Shown in pieces: positions 52,801 through 61,423 of a DNA stretch of 64,000 nt. The notes under the pieces are model-generated. The model saw only the letters and a list, made by a program, of their open reading frames with translations, ran no database searches and had not been told where the DNA came from. Position numbers and translations under genes: made by a program. How positions within the stretch are numbered: the stretch's first letter is position 1; the number at the start of each line of letters is the position of its first letter. The DNA comes from JANYJZ01 sp964523395 (GTDB lineage Bacteria > Bacteroidota > Ignavibacteria > UBA10030 > SZUA-254): contig CAZFXS010000006.1 in the NCBI GenBank assembly GCA_964523395.1, positions 1-64,000 of the forward strand. Reading direction: 5' to 3'.

Positions 52801-55552
52801 CGCTGAGAATTTTACATTCGGTGACGCATCGGCTCCGGACGCACCGGCCGGCATTAAAGATTTGTTGGATGTAGCGATACACGAGGTGGGACATTACGGC
52901 GGACTCGCCGATATTTATAATCCGGGATATCCCGGCTGGGATATCCGTATGGGTGATGGCAACGAACATCTTACCATGTACGGCATCGTTCGCGATAATG
53001 AAACGGAAAAACGTACGCTGGAGGCCGGTGACATCAATGGCATCAACTATATGTACTCCCACGTGCCGAAAAGTTCAGTGGATCTCGTGTTGTTATTTGA
53101 CGGCTCTGCGGCATTTAATTCAAACTACAACGGATTTAGTCCTTCCAAATTCAGCGCGACGGAACTCTTGCGCAGACTTCGCCCGAATGACCGCGTCTCA
53201 GTTATCAAACTTCCTGATACACTTGTGGTAGGATTGACAAAAGTCGATTCAACCAATCTTGACGCCATCACAGATGCCATCGACAATATATCAGTCGGCG
53301 GATCGAGCAGTATCGGAAGCGGTTTATTAAGAGGAATTACCGAGTTGACGGTACCCAACCCGAACCGCAGAGCGATGATTCTGTTCAGCGCCGGAGAAGA
53401 GACCGGAACACCTTCTGCTCTTTCTGTTATTCCAAATCTGGTTGCGGCCTCGACAAGTATCTATACTATGGGATTTGCAGGTAGCTCGGGGCAATCGCTG
53501 ACCAGCACGCTTGCCGATAATACCGGTGGTAATTATTATCTCGCAGCGGATACTACTATCGCACTCGTGGTTCATGAGATCTGGAATGAACTCACCGGTT
53601 ACCAGCTTATTGCCGATACTGGTTTATTCGCTGGAACCGAAACCGCTTTAAAATATCAGGGCGCATTGAAGTACCAGGGCGCGTTGAAATACCAAGGTGC
53701 TTTAAAATATCAGGGCGCTATTGACTGGGATGGCGGTGTTAACTGGGAAGGAACTGTCGATCCTGGAACGAACACTATCACACCCGGATTGAACTGGCAG
53801 GGAAGCGCTTTTGCTCTATTCCTGATTCCTCCCGGATATCCCGTACCGACTGGCTTTACGGATTCGAGCCAGATACCGGCTTATGTCATCCGGCCGGACA
53901 ATCCACCTCCTGGTATTACCTATATTCAGGGCCCGACCTCAGCATTCTACGTTATCAAGAATCCTTTGCCGGGAAAATGGATTCTTCATCCTGAAGGTGC
54001 CAACGCGGGAGATCCTGTTCCGGCAAACCCTGAACCGGTGAATATTAACATCATTGCTGCAACCGATGTCGTTCTCAGGACTCAATTCGCGAGAGACACG
54101 TATACTCCCGGCGAAACTGTTCAGTTCACTGCTTCTCTGTCAGAAGGCGGATCGCTCATTGGAAGCGAGCATTTGTCCGGTGGTCAACCCATTACGGATG
54201 CTGATGTGCTCGCAAATATTACAGTTCCGGGAAGCGCTGCGACGCAACTCGTGACATTAACAAACATGGGGAATGGCAATTACGCAGGTACATTCTCAAA
54301 CACATCATCCATTGGGACGTATAATTTTGAAATCATTGCCACCGGAACGACATCCACTCTTCCTCAGGGATTCCTTCGCATCAGCGAACAATCTGTGTAT
54401 GTATCACCTGTCTATATCAGGGCTGTTATTTTCGCCTCTGATAGCGCGATTCTTGGAGACAATTCCAAAGTGCTTTCTGGCAGTGTATTTGTCAACCGGA
54501 AATCACAATCAGGAAACCCGGGAGTGGAACTAAAAATTGGTACCAATGTGCAGACATCATCCGGATATGATCTGAAAGCCGATAGGATACGAATCTTCGG
54601 CGGCTCTGTCATTAACAGCAACGTTTATTATAACCAGCTGACAAACAGCGGAACAATCAACGGGTCATTGAACACACCGCTGTCATTGCCGATCGGTCCG
54701 TTCCCCACATTCCTCCAGGCAAGCAACGCAACGCTGACAGCTGCGGCATATTCAGTATCAAATGGTCAGACAAAAACTCTGCCTCCTGGCACTTATGGTG
54801 ATGTGGTGTTAAATCCTTCATCCACACTGATTTTGACCGGCGGAACATATCATATGAAGAGTTTCCGGATTAAGAGCGGTGCAAGAATGACTTTCTCCGG
54901 AACCACGCCAATCCAGGTCAGAGTTCTGCGCGGTGCAACGGGTGACAATGATTCGTATATTGGGCCGGCACAAGGCAGTTCGATACGACCGCAGGATATT
55001 CAGATCCACATTGCTTCAACTGACGCGCAGAGCAGTTTCACTTATGCACTGAATATCAGTCCGAAGTCGAGGGTACTCGCGAATGTCTTCGCGCCAAACG
55101 GAACGATTTTCCTGAGTCAGGAGTCAATCTGTTCCGGTGCATTCTTTGGCAAAATCGTCCGGCTTGGAACGGCGGTCCAGGTATCGCTTGCCTCATCGTT
55201 CGGCGGCTCGTCAATTGCAAAGGTAATCAGTGAAATTCCGGATGAAAAAATTGAATCTGAGGAACAGGTTCCAACGGCATTCGAGCTTGCACAGAACTAT
55301 CCGAACCCGTTCAACCCGGTAACATCCATTCGGTACGCGCTCCCGGTACAAACGCATGTTACACTCACAATTTATAACACGCTCGGCCAGGAAATCGCGC
55401 GCCTCGTGGACCAGTCAGAATCGCAGGGCTATCACGAAGTGCAATGGAACGGAAGGAACGCAAAAGGCTCTGATGTCGGCACTGGTATTTATTTCTATAA
55501 AATTAACGCCGGCGAGTTTACTGACATTAAGAAAATGCTGCTGGTAAAATGA
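49844..55552 (+). CDS. Giant T9SS-secreted mosaic protein: InlB-like repeats, CSLREA/beta-helix, zinc metalloprotease, VWA-like, ALKYQG repeats
   Basis: The 1902-residue protein has these parts in order. Signal peptide (1-22). Three ~73-residue beta repeats plus a divergent fourth (about 186-498; AGPNGSISPSG). A CSLREA segment (VNTIDDVVDEDDGLTSLREA, about 503) with a parallel beta-helix. A matrixin-like domain with HEVGHYGGLAD at 1013-1023. A VWA-like domain from about 1080 whose metal site is degenerate (DGSAA instead of DxSxS). Four copies of ALKYQG (1268-1291) and WxG variants. An Ig-like stretch, a right-handed polymer-type domain (about 1570-1790), and a T9SS sorting domain (NYPNPFNPVTSI, ending KKMLLVK). 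It probably acts on the cell surface as adhesin and protease; the target is unknown. Confidence 0.85.
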   Translation: MKKIVLICIACILLLPLLAMGQTGQTLVPFQSGNYLYKFVKSNSSELTTLTFKNPSASESGYSTGVAAFGTLNNSTSPPCPLNNSTYVKTFWKSSENLLLRKHISLPNGAKNVKVYVSLNNSTRVFFNGTEITAGIQSHNACATLEGDFILNVPDALVQSGDNLLAVLGLWNNSKNYMDTKVTGDLSFTISASSGANGTITPSGSVSVIPGANATFNFTPATGYHVDSLIIDGTKIAAAPNYTFTNVTANHTIRVTFAINTYIISATAGPNGSISPSGSVVTNYGSTPAFTFTPSTGYHIDSVIVDGTSLSVASSYTFSSVTANHTIRVTFAINTYTITASAGPNGSISPSGTITVNYGSTASFTIQANTHYHVDSLRIDGGAPVSVATSASTPSSMPYNFTNVTANHSINATFAGNRYVLSVVVDTDPPSGNSSVGSVQISPSQSLYNPGDNVTLTAFAAPGYHFVHWIMPDASTPFVNPMNITMDANKSLTAVFAPNVLQTIVVNTIDDVVDEDDGLTSLREAISMANLNPGGDSISFDIVEGSLPGSKIIVLNEPLPVFNNPIILDFSDLLDGNGNPIITLQPGWAPGAYPNSNGIELGGDFLPWGYTPEGSIIRGLNVTGFPGSGICIESNNNLIQNNVITGNGAHGVCIEDGNGNAVGNANASPNDTRGNKIYTNGLNGIAVMEVNTGDAIPPPHNNTFLGNSIYSNGKLGIDLGGNGNVTPNKYPGGPTNPLIRPSVADAINFRVNFPTINIATVANPGPSTIQGYMLSWRSTTFRIEVFLNDDEADPTGFGEGKKLIGSTTVVTDADSAYAWFVITSNTPLSAGQLVCATATDEFGNTSEFSLNFPTGLETRIYQSGEFVINKTLSGIPLHWPDGYGSFNFSNSVLNSGFANDIENSFIAWNTQAVKPDLSPNVVYSKATPQVLTENWGGYPDGINNIIWVDNNWTNVTEGAPPSAIAVTRVRYNAYNGEMTDVDIAFDAENFTFGDASAPDAPAGIKDLLDVAIHEVGHYGGLADIYNPGYPGWDIRMGDGNEHLTMYGIVRDNETEKRTLEAGDINGINYMYSHVPKSSVDLVLLFDGSAAFNSNYNGFSPSKFSATELLRRLRPNDRVSVIKLPDTLVVGLTKVDSTNLDAITDAIDNISVGGSSSIGSGLLRGITELTVPNPNRRAMILFSAGEETGTPSALSVIPNLVAASTSIYTMGFAGSSGQSLTSTLADNTGGNYYLAADTTIALVVHEIWNELTGYQLIADTGLFAGTETALKYQGALKYQGALKYQGALKYQGAIDWDGGVNWEGTVDPGTNTITPGLNWQGSAFALFLIPPGYPVPTGFTDSSQIPAYVIRPDNPPPGITYIQGPTSAFYVIKNPLPGKWILHPEGANAGDPVPANPEPVNINIIAATDVVLRTQFARDTYTPGETVQFTASLSEGGSLIGSEHLSGGQPITDADVLANITVPGSAATQLVTLTNMGNGNYAGTFSNTSSIGTYNFEIIATGTTSTLPQGFLRISEQSVYVSPVYIRAVIFASDSAILGDNSKVLSGSVFVNRKSQSGNPGVELKIGTNVQTSSGYDLKADRIRIFGGSVINSNVYYNQLTNSGTINGSLNTPLSLPIGPFPTFLQASNATLTAAAYSVSNGQTKTLPPGTYGDVVLNPSSTLILTGGTYHMKSFRIKSGARMTFSGTTPIQVRVLRGATGDNDSYIGPAQGSSIRPQDIQIHIASTDAQSSFTYALNISPKSRVLANVFAPNGTIFLSQESICSGAFFGKIVRLGTAVQVSLASSFGGSSIAKVISEIPDEKIESEEQVPTAFELAQNYPNPFNPVTSIRYALPVQTHVTLTIYNTLGQEIARLVDQSESQGYHEVQWNGRNAKGSDVGTGIYFYKINAGEFTDIKKMLLVK
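50399..51337 (+). repeat. Tandem InlB-like beta repeats within the mosaic protein
   Basis: Three copies of about 73 codons each start with TISA/IISA/TITA-S-G-NGxIxPSG, followed by GYHVDSLxIDG and NVTANHTIRVTFA. A fourth, divergent copy ends in KSLTAVF. Codon choice differs between copies, so the duplication is not recent. Confidence 0.75.
53645..53716 (+). repeat. Four tandem 18-base units encoding ALKYQG
   Basis: Units at 53645, 53663, 53681 and 53699 all encode ALKYQG. Units 1 and 4 are identical; 2 and 3 differ only at synonymous positions. A decayed fifth unit (AIDWDG) and WEG/WQG echoes follow to about 53808. Confidence 0.9.
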
Positions 55553-55577
55553 CCTGACAGCTTCGGCACGGCTTTCC

Positions 55578-55612
55578 AAAAGCCATCACTTGTATCCCAG
55601 GTGATGGCTTTT
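55578..55612 (+). terminator. Intrinsic terminator after the mosaic protein gene
   Basis: AAAAGCCATCAC (55578-55589) pairs with GTGATGGCTTTT (55601-55612) in a 12-base stem with an 11-base loop, followed by a T-rich tract. Confidence 0.85.
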
Positions 55613-55624
55613 TTATTCTCTTCC

Positions 55625-55655
55625 TTGCTATGAACAATACAAAAAATATTGTACA
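55625..55655 (+). promoter_or_regulatory. Candidate promoter with overlapping dyad upstream of the sensor-phosphatase gene
   Basis: TTGCTA (55625-55630), 16 bases, TATTGT (55647-55652). An imperfect dyad TGAACAATA (55631-55639) and TATTGTACA (55647-55655), matching at 8 of 9 positions, overlaps the -10 box and could be an operator. Confidence 0.35.
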
Positions 55656-55688
55656 TTAAGGGCGTCCAAAATTATCGCCGAAAACCCA

Positions 55689-58600
55689 TTGACCTTCCGT
55701 TATAACATACTCTGTTTTGCACTTGTTGCCTTTATGTTGACAATCCCCTCTCCGGGATATTGCCAGCAGAATATTTTCTTCCAGCACCTTACCGTGAAGG
55801 ACGGCCTTTCACAGGGAAGCGTGATGTGCATCCTGCAGGACAGCAAAGGCTTTATGTGGTTCGGAACGCAGGACGGGCTGAACCGGTACGACGGTTATGA
55901 GTTCAAAATCTTCAAGCATGATCTTACTGATGCTTCTTCCATCAACGACAACTTTATTCTTTTTATGGCGGAGGATTCCGCCGGTGCGCTCTGGTTCGCC
56001 ACGCTTAATAACCCCGATATGCTCGATAAATACGATCCGGCAACAGAATCGTTCACTCATATCCAACGGGATAACGTCGACCTCACAGGTGCGAGAATAG
56101 GTCAGTCAAAACAATCATACATCGACCCGTCAGGCATCGAGTGGGCTGCGCACCCGGGCGGTGGTGTGCGGAAGACCGACCTCAAAACCGGTGCGCAGCA
56201 ATTCTTCAAGAATAATCCCAACGACCCGAAAAGTCTTTCCCACGACAAAGTCTACTCCATCACCGGCGACAAGACCGGCGCTATCTGGGTTTGTACCCGC
56301 GGCGGGCTCGACCGCCTCGATCCGAAATCCGATGGGTTTGTTCATTATCGCCATGATGACAAGGATCCGCACAGCCTCAGCGACAATTTTGTCTGGCCTG
56401 TCATCGAAGACAGAACAGGCACACTGTGGGTCGGTTCATTTATCGGCGGACTGAATCGGTATGACCGCGCGACCGACAGCTTCACCCGCTTTCGTCATGA
56501 TGAGTCGAATCCCAGAAGTATCTCCAGTGATGTCATTTACTCGCTCTATCAGGATGCGTCGGGAATGATCTGGGTCGGCACGGGCGAAAACGGTGTCGAC
56601 CGTTTTCATCCGGAACTTTCAAATTTCACGCACTATCTGAAAAATGCTTCCGACAAAAACAGCCTTTCTGATAACGTCGTACTTTCAATGTATGTCGACC
56701 GTTCCGGAATTGTCTGGATGGGAACAAACAGCGGGTTGAACAGGCTGGACAGGAAGACCGGATCGTTTTTGGTGTACAATAACAATCCGTCCAACCCAAA
56801 AAGCATTGCCGACGACAATATACAGGCAATCCTGGAAGACAGGTCAGGAACCCTTTGGTTCGGCGGGTTAAGCAACGGACTGGACCGGTTCGACAGGACC
56901 AGCGGAACATTTACACATTTCGTTCACAATCCGTCAAATACGGCTTCGCTTAGCGACAACAGGATCTATGCGCTGTGCGAAGACAAACAGGGCGACCTCT
57001 GGGTGGGGACAAACGGTGGTGGATTATGCAGGTTCAATAAAACTGCCGGAACATTTACACGGTACCTGCACAACGACACTATTTCTTCCAGTCTTGGTGC
57101 CCAGGACGTATGGTCATTGCTCGAGGACAACAACGGAACCCTCTGGGTAGGAACATTCGGCAACGGCCTCGACAGGTTTAACCGTGAAACAGAAACGTTT
57201 ACACACTTCACACACAATGATTCAGTGCCAAACAGTTTAAGCGATAATATTGTTATTACACTCTGTGAGGCGCGTAACGGAACGTTGTGGATCGGCACGA
57301 ACAACGGATTGAACCGGTTTGTACCGGAAACCGGAACATTCAGGATGTATGGCACAAAAGAAGGCCTCACCAGCCCTGTCATCGTGGGGATCCAGGAAGA
57401 TGATGAGGGAAATTTGTGGATCAGCACGAACAAGGGAATTTTTAAATTCAATCCGAAAGATGAAACGTTCCGCAACTACAATTACAATGACGGGCTCCAG
57501 GGAAATGAATTTAATCAGACCGCGTTTGCGAAAGACCGGCGGTCGGGTGAAATGTTTTTCGGTGGACCGAACGGATTTAACATGTTTCATCCCTCCCGGA
57601 TCAGGGATAATTCCTACATCCCTCCTGTCGTGTTTAGTTCATTTGTCCGGTACAACACCGACGATGAAGAAGGAAAACCGATTGTTGAGACGGGTATCGA
57701 GACAAAACCGGAGATCACTCTTTCATACAAAGATAATGTTGCCAACTTTAAATTTTCCGCTCTCAATTTTTACAACACCTTCAATAATCGTTACGCATAC
57801 AAGCTGGACGGATATAGCGAGAACTGGATACAGCTCGGTACCGACCGGCTGGCAACATTCACCAATCTTGACGCGGGAACCTATACTCTCCGCGTTCGCG
57901 GATCGAACAATAATAACATCTGGAATGACACCGGTACTTCTCTCCGTTTAATTGTCACTCCTCCCTGGTGGCGTACAACATGGGCGTACACCATTTACGG
58001 ACTGATGGTTGTTGGATTTCTGTACACGGCGCGAAAAATCGAAATCAACCGGAGAGAACAAAAAGCGCGCATCAGGGAATCCGAACTGCACGCGAAAGCG
58101 GTCGAAGCGGAAAAACGCGCATTGCAGATAGAGAACGACCGCCAGACAAAGGAGCTCGAAGACGCAAGAAATCTTCAGCTCTCGATGCTGCCGAAGGAAG
58201 TGCCAAAAATTCCCGGATACGAAATTTCCGTCTTTATGAAAACCGCAACCGAGGTCGGCGGTGATTATTACGATTTTAATCAGACACCCGACGGTCATTT
58301 AGACATCGCCTTCGGCGATGCTACCGGACACGGCATGCAGGCAGGAACAATTGTAACGCTGATGAAGGGGTTGTTTATTTCCGATGCCTCAAAAACCGAC
58401 ATCAAGAGCTTTTTCAATCATTGCAGCCGTGCGATCAAGGATATCAAACTCGGCAGGCTCTATATGGCAATGACACTTGCAAGAATCAACGGAAAAAGCG
58501 TATCTTTATCCAGCGCGGGAATGCCGCCGGCATTTCTTTACAGAGTTCAGGACAGAAGTATTGAGGAAATTCTCCTTAAAGCAGTTCCGTTAGGTTCGAT

Positions 58601-58859
58601 GAAAAATTTTCCTTATTCCCTGTATGAAACCTCAATGGAGTCCGGAGATCTTTTATTACTGATGACTGACGGACTGCCAGAGCAAAAAAACAAGTCGGAG
58701 GAAATGTTTGATTACTCCAGAGTCATGGAGTATTTTAAGGAATCCGTAGCTGAAACACCCGACCAGATCATCGCTAAGCTTTTCAACGCAGGAGAGCAGT
58801 GGATGAACGGCGCAACACAGGATGACGATATCACACTGATGGTCATTAAAAAAACCTGA
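55689..58859 (+). CDS. Periplasmic propeller sensor fused to a PP2C/SpoIIE-type phosphatase
   Basis: The 1056-residue protein has a signal-type N-terminus and about 14 Reg_prop beta-propeller repeats (about 30-620; for example GFMWFGTQDGLNRYDG, TLWVGSFIGGLNRYD). A Y_Y_Y domain (about 685-755), one membrane helix (about 765-785), a coiled coil (about 790-835) and a cytoplasmic SpoIIE/PP2C domain follow. Metal aspartates are visible in GGDYYDF (about 859), FGDATGHG, LLMTDGLPEQ and DDDITLMVI. Reg_prop/Y_Y_Y parts normally sense polysaccharide fragments in hybrid kinases; here the output is a phosphatase that should dephosphorylate STAS proteins. Translation appears to start at a TTG (55689), with no strong Shine-Dalgarno sequence. 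It heads the signalling cluster. Confidence 0.9.
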   Translation: MTFRYNILCFALVAFMLTIPSPGYCQQNIFFQHLTVKDGLSQGSVMCILQDSKGFMWFGTQDGLNRYDGYEFKIFKHDLTDASSINDNFILFMAEDSAGALWFATLNNPDMLDKYDPATESFTHIQRDNVDLTGARIGQSKQSYIDPSGIEWAAHPGGGVRKTDLKTGAQQFFKNNPNDPKSLSHDKVYSITGDKTGAIWVCTRGGLDRLDPKSDGFVHYRHDDKDPHSLSDNFVWPVIEDRTGTLWVGSFIGGLNRYDRATDSFTRFRHDESNPRSISSDVIYSLYQDASGMIWVGTGENGVDRFHPELSNFTHYLKNASDKNSLSDNVVLSMYVDRSGIVWMGTNSGLNRLDRKTGSFLVYNNNPSNPKSIADDNIQAILEDRSGTLWFGGLSNGLDRFDRTSGTFTHFVHNPSNTASLSDNRIYALCEDKQGDLWVGTNGGGLCRFNKTAGTFTRYLHNDTISSSLGAQDVWSLLEDNNGTLWVGTFGNGLDRFNRETETFTHFTHNDSVPNSLSDNIVITLCEARNGTLWIGTNNGLNRFVPETGTFRMYGTKEGLTSPVIVGIQEDDEGNLWISTNKGIFKFNPKDETFRNYNYNDGLQGNEFNQTAFAKDRRSGEMFFGGPNGFNMFHPSRIRDNSYIPPVVFSSFVRYNTDDEEGKPIVETGIETKPEITLSYKDNVANFKFSALNFYNTFNNRYAYKLDGYSENWIQLGTDRLATFTNLDAGTYTLRVRGSNNNNIWNDTGTSLRLIVTPPWWRTTWAYTIYGLMVVGFLYTARKIEINRREQKARIRESELHAKAVEAEKRALQIENDRQTKELEDARNLQLSMLPKEVPKIPGYEISVFMKTATEVGGDYYDFNQTPDGHLDIAFGDATGHGMQAGTIVTLMKGLFISDASKTDIKSFFNHCSRAIKDIKLGRLYMAMTLARINGKSVSLSSAGMPPAFLYRVQDRSIEEILLKAVPLGSMKNFPYSLYETSMESGDLLLLMTDGLPEQKNKSEEMFDYSRVMEYFKESVAETPDQIIAKLFNAGEQWMNGATQDDDITLMVIKKT

Positions 58860-58876
58860 AGAGAAAGTACGTACCG

Positions 58877-59293
58877 ATGAACGACATCATAACACTCAAG
58901 ATTGAATTGCCGAAAGTTCCTGACATCGAGCTGGTCGCAATAGAAGGGCTTGACAGGCTTGCACACTATCTCGGCATCTCCGAAGACAAAATCGGTGAGG
59001 CAAAAATTCTAGTAACTGAAGCGATTATTAACGGGCTTGAACATGGCGGCAATGAAAATCCAAGAGTGAATGTAGAATTTACGATGAATACTGAAGAACT
59101 GATGATTTTTGTCCGAGATTACGGCAAAGGATTTGAACAGTCAGAGATTGAAGACCCCGATATTAAACAAAAGCTCGGGACCAAAAATAAGCGCGGCTGG
59201 GGATTAAAACTGATGAAATCGATGTCGGATGATTTCCGCATCGAATCAGGCAACAATGGAACAAAGATAACGATTAAAAAGCTTCTCAGGTAA
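58877..59293 (+). CDS. RsbW/SpoIIAB-like anti-sigma serine kinase (HATPase), first copy
   Basis: The 138-residue GHKL ATPase has the N-box TEAIINGLEHGG (E48, N52, H56), VRDYGKGF and the glycine-rich RGWGLKLMKSMSDD. It lacks a histidine-kinase phosphoacceptor domain. Such proteins phosphorylate a STAS partner on serine and may hold a sigma factor or other target. It lies 17 bases after the phosphatase gene and 11 before a STAS gene. Confidence 0.88.
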   Translation: MNDIITLKIELPKVPDIELVAIEGLDRLAHYLGISEDKIGEAKILVTEAIINGLEHGGNENPRVNVEFTMNTEELMIFVRDYGKGFEQSEIEDPDIKQKLGTKNKRGWGLKLMKSMSDDFRIESGNNGTKITIKKLLR

Positions 59294-59304
59294 AGGCAAC
59301 GATT

Positions 59305-59652
59305 ATGGAACAGGCATTTTCACTTACATCAGAAGTCCGCGAAAGCCGGCTCATTATTGTCACATCAGGATATGTAAATAATGTCGGCGGAGAAGAGATC
59401 GCAAAAGAATTCAACCGCCATTTCGAAAATAATATCAAGGAGGTTGTCATTAACCTTGCCCAGTCCAAGGTGGTAAACTCCATCGGCATGTCGTTCCTGC
59501 TTGAAATTATTGAGAAACTCCAGGAAGTCGGAGGTAAACTCATTTTCACAAACCTCGACCCTGCTGTCGACAAAATGCTGACGATTATGGGACTTTTTGA
59601 GTTCGCCGGCAAGGCAACTACTGTCGATGAAGCATTGCAATCGTTTTCGTAG
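59305..59652 (+). CDS. STAS-domain anti-sigma factor antagonist, first copy
   Basis: The 115-residue STAS protein has the strand-helix pattern and the conserved phosphorylation region KVVNSIGMSFLLEI (S59 the likely site), then GGKLIFTNLDPAVDKML. It should bind the kinase when dephosphorylated. It sits between the first kinase and the GAF-phosphatase genes, with gaps of about 11 bases, as part of one operon. Confidence 0.88.
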   Translation: MEQAFSLTSEVRESRLIIVTSGYVNNVGGEEIAKEFNRHFENNIKEVVINLAQSKVVNSIGMSFLLEIIEKLQEVGGKLIFTNLDPAVDKMLTIMGLFEFAGKATTVDEALQSFS

Positions 59653-59663
59653 ACCCGCGATCT

Positions 59664-61286
59664 ATGGCCGCAGCATCTACCAACTCACCCAATGATTTTG
59701 TCAACCGGCTTACGCACAGCATCGATTCACTCCAGACTAATTTCCGGAAGCTTTCCAAAAACGCGTCAATTAAGGAACTCGGAACCCATTTCTCCGCAGC
59801 AGTGAAGGAAATGTTTACTGCCGCCTCTGTAGATATCCTCTACCGTCAAAATGGTTCCCCGGCATGGGAACGACTTATCAACGATGGATTATCTCATTCT
59901 GAATCGAGTCTCGCATTTTACAATCAAACAACTGCCGCGGCATCACAGGTACATGTACAATCCGGGACCATAGCGATTGTCCAGCGCCTTACCGACAAAT
60001 CACTTCTTGGCATCGTAGTGTCATTATCATCTCCCGGAAGTTATACTGAACTCGACATTGTTTCCCTGAGACTTCTCTCTCACTTGTTTGAAAATGCTTA
60101 CCAGGAATTATTCTACAAGCGCGCAGAGAAGGATATGGTCTTTTCGCTGAACCACCGCATCCTGCAATTGAACAGTCTTATCGACACCGGAATTGAGGTT
60201 GCGACACTTGACATGCAGTCTGCACCCCACAAGCTGGCACTGACCCGTGCGGCTTCGCTGACGAACGCAGCCCGTGGCACAGTCAGGGTGACAACGCAGG
60301 GTACTGTGAAAGAAGAATATTACTTTCCCGAAGGGGAAAAAATCACGAATACTTCCTCCGGCAACAACACCATTACCTCGGCGTTTTCATTTTTGAATGA
60401 GACATATACATTTTTGCTTCTGGATAAAGAAAGCCGGGCCGGTGTTGTTCCGTTTGAAGAAACAGACCAGTTGTTGCTTGACGCACTTACCCGCCAGGTT
60501 CATGCATCGCTGGAAAATAGATATCTGCACCAGCAGGCGCTTGAAAACCAACGCATCGAACAGGAGATGAATGTTGCCGCTTCTATCCAGCAAAGAATTA
60601 TCCCTGCATCGCTTCCTGCGATAAACGGCTACGAAATCGCCGGGAAAAACATTCCATCCAAATCAATTGGTGGGGATTACTATGATTGTGTTCCTCTCTC
60701 CGATGGCAAGTACGCGCTCATCATTGCAGACGTCTCAGGGAAAGGCATCCCTGCCGCATTGCTGGTAAGCAGTCTTCACGCCTACCTTTCGGCTTATCTC
60801 GAAAGCACAGACTCTCTCTCACTGCTCATCTCGCGGTTAAACCGGGTTCTCTACCGCGCATCAACAGCCGATAAGTTTGTTACGGCCTTTATTGCCCTGC
60901 TGACACCGGCAACAGGAGAGCTCGAGTGCGTCAATGCGGGACACAATCCCGGCTATATTCTCAGAAATAATCTGACAATTGAAGAACTCAAGGCCGGCGG
61001 ATTACCTCTCGGCTCCTTTGATCTTGATATCCCCTACGACAATCAAACCATTACCCTGCAAAAAGGTGACCGGCTGCTTCTCTATACAGACGGCGTTACA
61101 GAAGCGGAAGATGAACAACACGAATTGTATGAAAACAAGTCCCCGCTTCCCGATTTCTTCCGCAACAATCCGAAGGCACACCCTCAACAATTTATCAGCG
61201 ATTTGATTGTTGACATAAAAAAGTTTTCCGGCCCGGCGCCGCAAAGCGATGATATAACGATTCTTTATCTTCATAGAATACCCTAG
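59664..61286 (+). CDS. GAF-type sensor with PP2C/SpoIIE phosphatase domain
   Basis: The 540-residue cytoplasmic protein has a GAF-like N-terminal region, probably two units (about 35-160 and 175-290), a short helix (ENQRIEQEMNVAASIQQRIIP) and a PP2C domain. The metal motifs GGDYYDC (about 338), IADVSGKGIPAAL, LLYTDGVTEAED and DDITILYL are intact. It has no membrane segment, so it should respond to an internal signal, unlike the propeller-type phosphatase at the start of the cluster. Both probably act on the STAS proteins. Confidence 0.88.
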   Translation: MAAASTNSPNDFVNRLTHSIDSLQTNFRKLSKNASIKELGTHFSAAVKEMFTAASVDILYRQNGSPAWERLINDGLSHSESSLAFYNQTTAAASQVHVQSGTIAIVQRLTDKSLLGIVVSLSSPGSYTELDIVSLRLLSHLFENAYQELFYKRAEKDMVFSLNHRILQLNSLIDTGIEVATLDMQSAPHKLALTRAASLTNAARGTVRVTTQGTVKEEYYFPEGEKITNTSSGNNTITSAFSFLNETYTFLLLDKESRAGVVPFEETDQLLLDALTRQVHASLENRYLHQQALENQRIEQEMNVAASIQQRIIPASLPAINGYEIAGKNIPSKSIGGDYYDCVPLSDGKYALIIADVSGKGIPAALLVSSLHAYLSAYLESTDSLSLLISRLNRVLYRASTADKFVTAFIALLTPATGELECVNAGHNPGYILRNNLTIEELKAGGLPLGSFDLDIPYDNQTITLQKGDRLLLYTDGVTEAEDEQHELYENKSPLPDFFRNNPKAHPQQFISDLIVDIKKFSGPAPQSDDITILYLHRIP

Positions 61287-61394
61287 CTCCACTCTGGAAT
61301 TCGAGACAATCTCCAAATACTGCGATGAGAGGCTGCGCTGTTCTACCAAAGATCAATTTCCTATAATTTTCAACAATTTAGGGGAAGAATTGCC

Positions 61395-61423
61395 TTGACA
61401 TTTGTTTTTCATATTCATATCAT
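61395..61423 (+). promoter_or_regulatory. Promoter upstream of the second kinase/STAS/sigma module
   Basis: TTGACA (61395-61400), 17 bases, TATCAT (61418-61423): near-consensus boxes at ideal spacing in the 279-base gap after the GAF-phosphatase gene. It leaves a leader of about 135 bases before 61566. Confidence 0.65.
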
